Assembly: GCA_009792885.1 (NCBI GenBank)
Contig: WMCF01000021.1
Coordinates: forward strand, 4,189,690 to 4,253,689
Direction: 5' to 3'
Origin: Eremophila alpestris peregrina
Lineage: Eukaryota; Chordata; Aves; Passeriformes; Alaudidae
DNA: 64,000 nucleotides
The notes beneath the pieces are model-generated. The model was not told the DNA's origin and searched no databases. It saw only the letters and a program-made list of their open reading frames with translations. Of the stretch, positions 1 through 8,840 are shown one piece after another. Numbering within the stretch: position 1 is the stretch's first letter; each line of letters starts with the position of its first letter. The translations under genes were made by a program, and so were the position numbers.

Positions 1-20
1 TTTTTTTTTTTTTTTTTTTT
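1..20. repeat. poly(T) run at the window edge
   Basis: Twenty T bases open the window. The run may continue to the left, so its full length is unknown. It could be the A-tail of a minus-strand retroposon or a plain homopolymer. The sequence after it matches no repeat I recognise. Confidence 0.9.
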
Positions 21-1266
21 CCCTAGCACCAGCCATACAGACACGAAGCAACAATTTTGCTCAGGCGTTTCAGCTTTCAGTTTTTCGGGACTGGAAGCAC
101 AAAGGTATGATGCACCTTCAAGTGTGGAAAACACACAGGGCACAGCTCCTTCAGGGTGCCTTTGGCAGGAGCTGCCCCTTTTGTTTTCTACAAACAGTTT
201 CAAGAATCATAATTGTGTTTTCTGAGGCATGTCAGGTCACGTCAATAAAGATTCATGTTTTCACAATTAAAGCATGAATATGGTTAAAAGCCAGTTATGC
301 AATAAGCACGGGCACAGCTAAATATACAGGAGTGCTTGTCCTCGGGGAGCCAGATGCTACTTAGCATCAAAAAGATAAATAAGGTACAAACTAAAACATA
401 AATATTTTGCAGCAAGACAAAGATTGGGGTTATGTGGGGGAAACACACACAAAATGGGTATGAACTAACACTGGGTTTCGACAACTTCCACCATATGGGC
501 TTCAGTAATTATTTCTGAATTGCATCTGCACCAGTGATATTTCACAAGGCCCCCTACACCCTGGGCTCACCTTTGGAAAAAACCCCAAGTGTCTGTACCC
601 TGAACAACACACAGCAGCTATCTCACAAAAAGGCCTAACTAAGTAATGAACTAAAAGCAGCCTGACTGAGCAATTCTGTCTCCTAAGCATCCTGTCCTCC
701 AGATCCTACTGAGGAAAGCAGTCATAATTTCTTTTATTTCATGGACCCAGTAACAATTATGTGGAAGATTATAATGCAGCAGCAGGAATTCACCAAAATA
801 CATTATTGAGATGAAAAGGCACTGATTATGATGAGCATTTAAAAGAAAAGGCAGTAAATATTTTCTCTTTGTCAAAGTCTAGATGGTTTATTTCTCCAGT
901 ATAACTTTTGCCTGGGAATATTGCACCTCAAAAATGTTCTTTTACAACTGGGAATGTAATTCCAAAAACCGGAAAAAAAAATCTAAAATGTCATGAAAGT
1001 GACTGCAGTTATTAACAAAAGGACATAATCCCACGATCTCTCACCCACTTCCTACCAATAATTAGTTACTTGTTGAATATAATTTATGCTGCAAGTAATT
1101 TCTGCTATTAATCTGAGAGCTGCTCTGGTTACTCCAATACGAACTTTATCAAATGTGCACACACACAGGATTTTACACGGGTAAACTTACTTATCCATTG
1201 ATTGCACCAGAAATATATTTTAGAGTGAAAAGTCTTCCTGGTGGGAGTGAACTCATGAGCTTTGAA

Positions 1267-1269
<3 letters not shown>
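21..1269. other. AT-rich non-coding stretch
   Basis: No gene is supported here. Only short frames under about 80 codons occur, none resembling a known protein, and base composition is the ordinary AT-rich background. There is no CpG clustering and I see no recognisable repeat. Confidence 0.6.
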
Positions 1270-1304
<35 letters not shown>

Positions 1305-1339
1305 AGAGAGAGAGACACTGCGATTAAAAAAAAAAAAAA
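1270..1339 (+). repeat. compound (A)n-(GA)n-(A)n microsatellite
   Basis: About 32 A bases are followed by roughly seven GA units, a 10-base spacer, and another 14 A. The tract is purine-only apart from the spacer. It makes the lysine- and arginine-rich open frame across it an artefact of simple sequence. Confidence 0.95.
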
Positions 1340-2589
1340 GGAAAAAAGGCCAAACCAAAACATGCTGTTGCAGTCTGAGGAACTTTTTTCACTATTGAGA
1401 TTTAGATATGAAACCATAGCAGAAAGTTTTAACAAACCGAAGTTCAAATCAGATGCGAGAAATTTTCACGGAGCCCCTCTATTGATTTGCTCAAATGCTG
1501 CCCAGCAGTGCCTCACTGCAAGTGTCTGCAGAGGCAGCGATGCTCCCCTCGCCTGCACCCTGCGCAGGTTTGGGTTACCAAACCTGAACTTAGCGCGAAA
1601 GCACAAGAAAGAAGCGCTTGGACTCTCCAAGTTCTGTTTTGCAATTTCACAGGCACACAAGGCAAACGCGTCCCCGCCGGAGCTCTCCCACCCTGTCTTG
1701 TTGAAGTGAGAAGCTGCTGCCAGGGCCGGGGTCCCCGGGAAGGCGGGGGTGGCTCTGTGCTGATGTTCCTGCAGCGTTCTGAGCCCTGCAGCACCATCAC
1801 AAAGCACACCTTCCGGGCAACTCACTCCAAACTTATCGTGCAAGCGTGTAAACCAGCCACTACCCGACACGGGACTAGAGAAGGGAAAGGAGAGGATCCT
1901 ACAGATTTTACAGTAGAGCACGCTGCTTTTCCTAGGAAACTGCTCGATATTTTAAAAACAGAATAAACTTCGCCATTCTCTTTTTTAACTTACGATAGCC
2001 ACCCAAACTAAACAAAAGCTCCACTTCCATGCCATCATTTCAGGCAAGATCCAACTTACTTCAAGGACATCCTTTAGCAACAGGCAGGAAAGCTGCTCAG
2101 TTAACATTCCTTTCTCACACTCCCACTGTACTTCATTTGAAAACGATGTGCAAAATCAGATCAAAAGACTAAAAACAGAAGAAAACGGCTACTTTAAAAA
2201 AAGATACTTTGAAGTGTTTTTGACCTGTTCCACCTACTAAAAACAAACAAAAAAGATAGCAAATGTCAAAAGATTCAATCATACGGAGTGAAGATGTAAA
2301 AAAATCCCTCTCTGCTTTCCTTTTCTCTGCTCACTTTAAGAAGTTCCAAATTCTTTCACAGGAGGCCGATGAGAGACAACTAAAATCCTAACGCTTCACC
2401 AACTCCTACTCCAAACTTCGAGCGGAAGTGGGAATAATATCGTAAGAAAAATAAATACGTTTACTGAGATGAGAAAGGGGATTGTGCTGAGGAAACGGCA
2501 AAACTCGAGTGCATTCAGAGCTCACAAAACTGAGTTAAAAACCCAAAATCGACTCTCAGGACCCAAATTACTTTTAAGAAATGTTTCGC
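1340..2589. other. shoulder of the CpG-island cluster, no gene seen
   Basis: The stretch is mixed. About 1480-1760 is GC-richer and has scattered CpG. Two overlapping frames of about 150 codons run there on opposite strands, which is common in GC-rich DNA because stop codons are AT-rich. Neither resembles a known protein. From about 1950 to 2460 the DNA returns to AT-rich background. Two GTAAGT-type sequences occur on the minus strand (near 1991-1996 and 2052-2057) but lack a good exon-side match. Confidence 0.5.
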
Positions 2590-3260
2590 AGAGCTCCGCG
2601 GAGCCAGTGCTGATCTGTTTACTGGTGTACGAGAGGGGCATCCAGGGGATTTCGGAAGCCGGGCGAAAGCACCCAGCGAAGCACAACATCCCGCGAACTT
2701 TCCGCCCCGTTTCCACGCGCGGAGCCCTGTCCCCCGTCCCCGGCGGTGCCCCGGCCCGGCCGAGAGGCGCGGGCACGGCGGTGGCGGGGCCGGGCCGCTG
2801 CTCCTTGGGCCCAGCTCCGCCGGCACCGCCGGGCGCGGATCGGCAGCGGAGGGTCCCGCTCCGCCGCTGCCCCGAGAAGTTGCCGCGGGAAGCGCTCGGT
2901 GCTTCCGAGCGGCGGGCCCGGCCCGGGAGGCGCAGGGGCTCCGCCGCAGCCGCTCCTCCCTTACCTCCCTTACCTGCCCGCCTGAAGCGCCTCTGCCCCG
3001 CCGAGCCCTCCGCACCCGCGGCCGGCGGGTCCCCCCGCGACCCCCCGGCCCTCGCCCTCCTCATGGCCGCCGGGGGGCCGGAGCCTGCGCGGGCAGGGGC
3101 AGGGAGGGCTCTGCCCCGGGCCGCCCGGCCGCTCCTCGAACCGACCACTTGTCGCCCCGCGTCCCAGCACAGGTACGGCCGGAGGCACGGCCCCTCCGCC
3201 GCCCGCCGGGCTGTGCCGAACTCCTACGAAATCCCCCTGTTCCGGAGGGGAGGGAAAAAG
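2590..3260. promoter_or_regulatory. CpG island A
   Basis: CpG dinucleotides are dense here, GC content is very high, and GGCCGG and CCGCGG-type words abound, in sharp contrast to the AT-rich flanks. CpG islands of this kind normally mark unmethylated promoters in vertebrates. The minus strand carries a good splice donor at 2974/2973 inside the island. An A-rich, CpG-free break at about 3264-3420 separates it from the next island. The long open frames here (up to about 313 codons) lie on both strands, are rich in Arg, Pro, Ala and Gly, and look like composition artefacts. Confidence 0.85.
2965..3000 (-). other. candidate splice donor pair ending a minus-strand first exon
   Basis: Read on the minus strand the sequence is CAG|GTAAGG with the exon ending at 2974. 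A second copy, GAG|GTAAGG, would end the exon at 2965. Both fit the vertebrate U1 donor consensus well. The upstream side lies in the CpG island, as expected for a first exon. The start of that exon cannot be fixed from sequence. The two donors differ by exactly 9 nt, so alternative use would keep any reading frame. The site is seen directly; its use is inferred. Confidence 0.4.
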
Positions 3261-3337
3261 GGAGTAAGAAAAAAAAAAAAAACTTCACACGCTCCCTCTG
3301 CAAATCCTGGCGGACACAAAGCCAGCGTTTATCCCTC

Positions 3338-3344
3338 GCTTACC
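3338..3344 (-). other. candidate minus-strand splice donor
   Basis: On the minus strand the sequence reads AAGCCG|GTAAGC, with the exon side ending at 3344. It lies between CpG islands A and B and points away from island B. It could end an alternative first exon started in island B. The match to consensus is good on the intron side and moderate on the exon side. Confidence 0.3.
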
Positions 3345-3401
3345 GGCTTGGAGGGAAGCGGGGAACAGAGAAAAAAAAAAGCCCAAAAAAATAAAAAAAC
3401 A

Positions 3402-3421
3402 CAACCTTAGACAACCTTAGG
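3402..3421 (+). repeat. 10-bp direct duplication
   Basis: The word ACAACCTTAG occurs twice head to tail. It is a small local slippage product at the left edge of CpG island B. Confidence 0.7.
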
Positions 3422-3930
3422 CAAAGCAAATCGGCTCCCCGCTGCCCGGAGCCTCCGCGCTGCGACCGCGAGTCCCCTGTGAGCGCGGAGGCTGCGCGGA
3501 GCCCGGCGCGGCGGCGGCAGCTCCCGGCACGGGGCGATCCCCCCGCGGCCCGGCCCGGCCCGGCGGCGGCAACTTTTCCGCCTCCAGGAAGCCTTTGGTG
3601 CAGCCGGAGGCCGGGGCTGCGGGGCGGCGGGGCAGCGTCCTCCGCCCGGCGGGACTGCGGGGGAGCGGGGGGTGCGGGAGCGCTGGGGTCCGCGGGGGGG
3701 TGGGGGCGGGCGAGAAACTGGGTGCCCGGGGGGGATTTTCCGGGCCCTTTCGGGGAGACGGTGCGGGCAGCGTGTGTGGCCGGACGGGGCATCCGTCCCG
3801 CGGGGCTACGGGATCAGCCGCCCCACCGCAGCCCCACTTTGTTTCCCGGCTCCGCGGGGCGCGGAGAGAGACGCGGGGGGCGCGGATCCATCTCCCGCGG
3901 GCTCAGGATGCCAGACCGCCCCGCTGGGAG
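3421..3930. promoter_or_regulatory. CpG island B, likely divergent promoter core
   Basis: Very dense CpG and GC-box-like GGGCGG words are seen, with a long G-rich run at about 3659-3732. The island sits between outward-pointing splice donors: minus strand after 3344 and 2974, plus strand after 4145. That arrangement suggests a bidirectional promoter. There is no clear TATA box, as is usual for CpG-island promoters. The open frames of 100-176 codons across it are on several frames at once and are not recognisable. Confidence 0.7.
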
Positions 3931-4099
3931 AGGGCGGAGGGAAAACATCAAAAAACGGAAAGAGTTTGGAGTTTCGTTAAGAAACAGACGAAACAAAACG
4001 CTGAGTTAAAAAAATGAGATAAAAACCCAAGAACTTGGACCAAAACCTCTGAAGGATTTCCCCCCCACCCCACCCCCCCGCATATAACTCCGGGAGATC

Positions 4100-4151
4100 T
4101 TGTTGTCCCGCACCACTGCCCGGCGCGGTTCCGACTCCCCATAAGGTAAGT
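4100..4151 (+). other. candidate plus-strand first exon end and splice donor
   Basis: The sequence ATAAG|GTAAGT places an exon end at 4145 and an intron start at 4146. This is a near-perfect donor. The exon side runs back into the GC-rich DNA of island B, and the intron side turns immediately AT- and T-rich, as introns do. The transcription start and the next exon are not determined. The exon carries no convincing coding frame, so it would be a 5'-UTR or long non-coding RNA exon. Confidence 0.45.
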
Positions 4152-4404
4152 TCATCTATTTTGTGTGTGTTTGTGTTAAAATGTGTGCGAGGGAGAGGAG
4201 AAGAACTCACCATTTCGCTGGGATAATAAGGCCAGATCGGGATCGGATTGGAAATGCTGAGGCTTCGCCTGCTTCCTCCGCGACATGCTGGCTCAAACAT
4301 CAGCTGGGGCAGAATAAAAAATTACTAAAAAAAAATCTTCTCAAAATTACGGAAATCGAGCCTCCCCCCCCCCAGCCTCCCCGATCCTCCGCGCACCGCG
4401 CATG

Positions 4405-4680
4405 TGTCCTGCTATAATTATGATTATCAATAATGCATTGCGATTAATCATAGAGGGGCTCTTTGAAAGGCGATTGGCACATGGCCAGCTCTATTCAAAC
4501 CAGCTCGCCTTAATCAATTAGGCGCTGATTTGCTGGAGACCCTTGTCTCTCCGCCGCTCCCACCCAATGAGTCGATCCATGTGGCAGGAGAAGGGGCTGG
4601 ATTTCCCCAAAGCTGTTTGGATACAGTTTAACCCTCTTAGCAACCAGCTGGAGCTGCATCGCGCCATCCCGGTTACTATA
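4405..4680. promoter_or_regulatory. homeodomain/CCAAT-rich candidate conserved element
   Basis: This AT-rich block between CpG islands is packed with regulatory words: TAATTA at 4415-4420, the palindrome GATTAATC at 4442-4449, an inverted CCAAT (ATTGG) at 4473-4477, the palindrome TAATCAATTA at 4511-4520 (two TAAT half sites with a 2-bp spacer, the paired-class P2 arrangement), and CCAAT at 4564-4568. Such density in a promoter-proximal block is typical of conserved non-coding elements at developmental genes. Conservation itself cannot be seen from one genome. Confidence 0.5.
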
Positions 4681-4768
4681 GGAATGTGTCTCCCTTCGCC
4701 CCTTCCTCCAGCCCCGACGGGCTCCCCGCGCCTCCCTCCCTCCTTCCCGCAGTTTTGCGCTGCGTTTC

Positions 4769-4822
4769 ACTTTTTTTTTTTTTTTCTTTTTTTTTTTCTT
4801 TTTTTTTTCTTTTTTTTCTTTA
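4769..4822 (+). repeat. poly(T) tract with single C interruptions
   Basis: T-runs of roughly 9 to 18 bases are separated by single C bases. It is a pure pyrimidine tract at the left edge of CpG island C, resembling a slipped homopolymer. Confidence 0.9.
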
Positions 4823-5366
4823 AACTCCCCCCGTCTCGCCCGCAGTCCGAACCCGTGGAGGGAGGGCAGGGTGAGCAAGAATCGATCGGGGGAGGACGCA
4901 CGGCTGGGGCGGCCGGCAGGGAGCAGCGGCCCCGGAGGCTCGGCCCCGCACCCGGCAAGTGCGTGAACGGGGAGAGCCCGGTCCAGCTCCTGCCGCCGCC
5001 GCGCTGCCGCTCGCTCCGTCCCGCCGCTGCAAAAAAGTTTCGGGTGTACTTTTTTTTTCCCCCCGGTTTTGTTTTTTGGGGTTTTTTCCCCCCCTTCCTC
5101 TTGTCCCCGCATTTACGAATAAAGATCCATTTCGCTCTCTCCCAGATCTCCCTCTCCTACCTCCCCCCCTTCACTCCTCTTTCCATATATCACGGCCCGA
5201 GGGGTGCTGAAAATAGGAAGGGTTTGTTTTTTACCTCACACATTCCCAGGACAATTAGGGCGCCGCTGGGAGCGGCGGGCGGACCGGGCTGCCGCTCCGC
5301 CCCCGCGCCGCTCGGGTTGGCTGTGCCCGCCGTCAGTCCGCCCGGGAGCGCGGAGCGAGCGGCGGC

Positions 5367-5388
5367 GGGGCCGGGGCCGGGGGCGGGC
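5367..5388 (+). repeat. GGGGCC-type G-run cluster
   Basis: Two GGGGCC hexanucleotides are followed by GGGGG and GGG runs, giving four G-runs with short loops. This meets the simple G-quadruplex pattern on the plus strand. Confidence 0.7.
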
Positions 5389-5588
5389 GGCGTGTCCCGC
5401 TCCGCGGCCCCGCTCCGCTCCCCCGACCCCCTCCTCCCCCGGGTCGCTCCTGACTTTTGTTTCCCTCTTGGACGTGGGAACGACGCGCATCTGCCCGCCG
5501 GAGGCGCCCCCGGCCGCGCCGAGCGCGGGGCGGAACGGCCCGGCCCGGCCCGCGGAGCCGTGCGGAGCCCAGGCTGCGCTGAGCGCGG

Positions 5589-5632
5589 CGGGGCCGTGCC
5601 GGGGCTGTCCCGGGGCCGTACCGGGGCCGTTC
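5589..5632 (+). repeat. four-copy 11-bp GC-rich tandem array
   Basis: Four head-to-tail 11-bp units start at 5589, 5600, 5611 and 5622, each close to CGGGGCCGTNC. Each unit has one GGGG run, so the array offers four G4 runs with 7-base loops, a G-quadruplex-compatible layout. The unit length is about one helical turn, so any bound factor would be presented on one face of the DNA. Confidence 0.75.
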
Positions 5633-5760
5633 CCGCGCTCCCCCAGCCGCTGCCGGTGCCCGGTGCCCAGCGCTGCCGGCGCCGGGACCCTGCGGGCACC
5701 GCGCTCCTGCCCTGGGGCGCATCGCGCCCAAAACTTTTCCCCTCTTGTGTTACTTCCAGA

Positions 5761-7190
5761 GGAGGAACCTCTCACTAACAAATGTCACGATCTTGAAATA
5801 AAAAGTATAGTTGCACAGAGGCTACAAACAAGGCTATTTTTAATATCTCCTATATCCAGCGATGCACGGACGCTGTGGGTAAATGGAGGGTGTCCCCCTG
5901 AGCTCCGCTCTCCGCGCCCCTCCGCGCGTCACGCTGCAGCGGGCACGGAAAGTTACTCTGTAAAATAAACTGAACCGGCAGAAGCGGGAGCACTGGCGTT
6001 TCTTTCCCTCCACCCTGACCCATCTAGAGCTCTCCCTCCTCCCACTCCCCCCGCTGGATTATTTACTCTTCTATAGAAGCTACTCCTTTTTCCCGTATTA
6101 ATATTAACAAACTCTCTGTAAAAGCAAGAGGCTGATCAGATCCAACTCATTTCAATTTCAAATGAGCCGGTAAAGCCTAGAGAGTGAGCGAGAGGAGAAA
6201 GGAGAGAGGGACAAATCTTCCCATTCTAGGAACCGGCTTAGTGGCGTTTTCTTCTCATTATTAAACGAAAGAGATCGTAAAACGTTTATCAATAAAGGTG
6301 GGGGGAAGAAAAGCAGCCGCAAAACACAACCAAACAAACGCATACGAACCGAAAAATCCTCCCAGGTGCCACTCCAGTATTTAGTCAGCGTTGCAAAGTG
6401 GTCACTGACGCTTCTTTTCATTTCTGCACAGGGCGAGCCCCCTCCCTCCCCGCAGCATTCGGTACAGTAGATTTTGAGAAAAAGACAAACGAAGCTATCA
6501 GCGGGGATGATGTTGAAGAATGAAGATAATAATGTTGCTATAGGTGGTACTTCACATGACATTATTTTTCACTGAATATTTAAAGAGATGTTTCGGCAGA
6601 GATGGATACACTCAGCGCAGGCTGTCACCCTCCGTACCCTGAGACAGTGGGAAAGAAACCGAACCTGAACGCACAGAAACGCACTCGTTACTCACTGCTA
6701 GCCACACGTAGATGCACACAAAATACCCACGCGGATCTATTTGCACATTTATGCCTGTACTTCGAACTGTATCAATCACTCCATTACCTTCCTACGGTTT
6801 CTAAGCTAGACGATCTCCCAAAATTACTCGCGTTCACAATTTCATTATACTTTTGCCGATTAAACTTGAGACAAATTTCCCCAGATGCGCAGTACCTTTG
6901 CTTCGTGGCTGGAAAAAGGCGGCCGTGGACAGGTAATTAAAAAGCAACAACAGCAACAACAAGACGAAAAAGAGTGGCTTAAAGAAAAATGAATTAATTT
7001 GGAGAAATTAAGTTTTACAACTTTTTTTTCCGTTTCTCTTCTCCTCGCTAGTGTTAAAGCGGCGCCTGGTATCTCATCCAAGACCGATTGATTATTTATT
7101 GTTTGTTTTCCTCTCCTTCGCTGGGGGCCGGGAGGGGTGGGGAATGGGTGGGGGCAGAGCAGCAGTGCCAGGGCTAGAGAAAAATCGGTC
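5761..7190. other. AT-richer spacer between CpG islands C and D
   Basis: No gene is recognised. The stretch has moderate CpG up to about 5960 and is then mostly AT-rich, with words such as ATTAATATTAAC near 6100 and a run of purines at 6185-6212. Short frames (up to 134 codons, minus strand near 6158-6562) resemble no known protein. The tone is that of intron or promoter-flanking DNA inside the island cluster. Confidence 0.45.
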
Positions 7191-7194
7191 TTTA

Positions 7195-7640
7195 TTGTTG
7201 TTGATAGCAATACATCAATTAAACGTCATTGTCTCTAACAGAAGTTGTGAGAGTTCACAAGCGTAAATACTCTGATCCCGGGTTTTCCCTCTCGATGCTC
7301 CGAATGACAGTGACATATTTTTCCCTCCCCGCCACACCTTGGAGATTTTTTTTCCCCTCTCGGATTATTCTTTTTAATGGAGGTGGGAGGCTTTCTAATG
7401 TGCTTCAATGCAAATCAGCCTGGCTGCAAGACACCCGTGGTGGGGATCGATCTCCAGTTCATTGAGACGAGCACTGAAGGGAGATGGTAAACAGGGGATA
7501 ATTTGCAGTTCATTCTGCTGAGAGACGATTCCAATGAGATGCATCACACTAGACTGGATTATTGTTATTCAGGTTTGCGATCAGACACAACACCCTCAGC
7601 ACGACGGAGTTAAAAGCTGCACGATCCCCTCACAGTTATA
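7195..7640. promoter_or_regulatory. POU/SOX/homeodomain-rich candidate enhancer
   Basis: Motifs seen directly include an exact POU octamer ATGCAAAT at 7408-7415, a SOX-type ATTGTT at 7561-7566 next to GGATTATTG, a CCAAT at 7531-7535, and TTGATAGCAATA-like and ATCAATTAAA words near 7200-7220. It lies directly left of CpG island D. The block has a non-repetitive sequence texture and little simple repeat, consistent with a conserved element. Function is inferred. Confidence 0.4.
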
Positions 7641-7659
7641 AAACATCTTTAATAACGAT

Positions 7660-7870
7660 CGGGGGGTGCAGAGGCGGGGGAATCCGGTGTTTTGTGCCCC
7701 TGGGCTCGGAGCCCCTCCGCCCGAGCGGCGCGGGGCGGCGGCAGCTCCGCGGCGGCGGCGGCCGAGGGTCGGGGCAGCCCAACCTGCGGCTCCGCGCCGG
7801 CCCCGCACGGCACAGCGCTTCCCTGCACCTTCACCCTGCCACAATACCCGCTCCCCACCTCGCAGGGAGC
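7660..7870. promoter_or_regulatory. CpG island D (small)
   Basis: A compact block of dense CpG with a (CGG)-like run at about 7750-7763 is flanked by AT-richer DNA. It could be an alternative promoter or a CpG-rich enhancer. No convincing exon boundary or coding frame is seen. Confidence 0.65.
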
Positions 7871-7959
7871 TTGCTCTTTTATTTATAGAGGCTTTTTTCC
7901 TTCCTTCTCTCCCTCCTCGTTTTCTGTGTTCTCTGTTTGTCTCTGAACTGAAAAAGCCC

Positions 7960-8270
7960 CACTTCACTGGAGTTCCGAGCAGCGCTCCAGCTGACCTCGC
8001 CGGTTCGCCGTTTGTCAGCTAACACAGGTTACATATATTTTAGAAATGTGTGTAATTAGGGGCTTCCAGATGCTGCAGTCAGCTGGGAACTTGGCTTTAT
8101 GCTCCCATGTATAATAAACTTTTGAGACAGTCCTGGGGCGCAGCTACCCCGGGGCAGCGAGCACCAGCTCTCCGGAATTGTTTCATTATCAATAGCCTGG
8201 ATCGCGCTATTCACTATGAACATTGCAAGTCCTGTGACTGTGTGGGTTTAGGTATGACTACTTTTGTGGG
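7960..8270. promoter_or_regulatory. candidate conserved element right of CpG island D
   Basis: The block is non-repetitive and of mixed composition. It contains a GTAATTAGG homeodomain-type word near 8053, two CAGCTG-type E-boxes, and a TTATCAATAG word near 8187. A 107-codon frame crosses it but is not recognisable and ends in poly-lysine from simple sequence. It is judged regulatory by motif density and position only. Confidence 0.35.
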
Positions 8271-8308
8271 CACGCTGTCAGCTTCCCCCTTCCTTGCTCT
8301 CTTCTGCC

Positions 8309-8389
8309 TTTTTTTTTTTTTTTTTTCCATTTTTAGTGGTAATTCTCCAGGGGGAAGAAAGAGGGAAAAAGAAAAAAAAAAAAAAAAAA
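8309..8389. repeat. T18 ... A18 inverted homopolymers
   Basis: T18 at 8309-8326 is followed 45 bases later by A18 at 8372-8389. The flanks are pyrimidine-rich on the left and purine-rich on the right, so the whole unit can fold as a long T:A hairpin. Confidence 0.9.
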
Positions 8390-8399
8390 GGAGGGGGCA

Positions 8400-8840
8400 C
8401 CAGAATGGAACCCTTCTCCATTATTACTGAGAACTAATAATTGATCATTGCTCACAAACACGAGCTTTTACCCGCATAATTGAATCGTAAGCAATACGGG
8501 TTTAGTCAAAGGAAAAAGGAGAAAAAAAAAAATAAAGGGAAAGAACCTCTCAATTTCTCTCCCCTAAATCCCAGAGAATCGCAGTGATGGGGACTCCTCC
8601 GCCCCCGAGATAAAAATGACTAATGCCATAACCAGCCAAGGTGGGATTATTTAATTCAATTCTTTCTTTACACATTTGCTGCCTTTTGTTTGACCTGATG
8701 GCTGGCAAATTTTTACACCTAGCTGTCCCTTTTGAGTTTATTGATGAAGGTGCTTCTGAAATGATTATCAGGAGATTTACAACCATCACTACCCACCTAC
8801 GGGAAAAGTAGTAAAATCAATCCCTCAATCAATCAGACCC
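8400..8840. promoter_or_regulatory. PBX/HOX- and ONECUT-like candidate conserved element
   Basis: Seen directly are ATCAATCA at 8828-8835 (TGATTGAT on the other strand, the classic PBX-HOX composite), ATCAAT at 8816-8821, ATGATTATCA near 8760, and GGGATTATTTAATTCAATTC-like AT-rich homeodomain words near 8642. It forms the right end of the CpG-island cluster before the desert begins. The enhancer role is inferred from motif clustering. Confidence 0.45.

Larger units (their letters stand above)
4823..5760. promoter_or_regulatory. CpG island C
   Basis: This is the longest dense CpG block, broken by a T/C-rich, CpG-poor stretch at about 5040-5240. The right half (5250-5720) is extremely GC-rich and contains G-quadruplex-prone arrays. 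A polypyrimidine stretch followed by TTCCAG near 5758 resembles a splice acceptor on the plus strand, so a second exon could begin at about 5760, but the following DNA is not convincingly coding. The 411-codon plus frame across the island is rich in Pro, Ala, Arg and Gly, and long frames on the other strand overlap it, so it is best read as composition. Confidence 0.8.

Noticed and set aside
1986..2057. Two minus-strand GTAAGT words
   Set aside because: The exon-side bases fit poorly (one ends in ...TATC) and no acceptor or exon context is evident.
2469..3410. 313-codon open frame on the plus strand through CpG island A
   Set aside because: Long frames run on both strands in several phases here because GC-rich DNA lacks stop codons. 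The protein is Arg/Pro/Ala-rich with no known domain and ends in lysine runs from A-rich DNA.
4543..5778. 411-codon open frame on the plus strand through CpG island C
   Set aside because: It translates the T/C tract as poly-Phe and the island as Pro/Ala/Arg/Gly. Other frames are equally open, and it matches no family.
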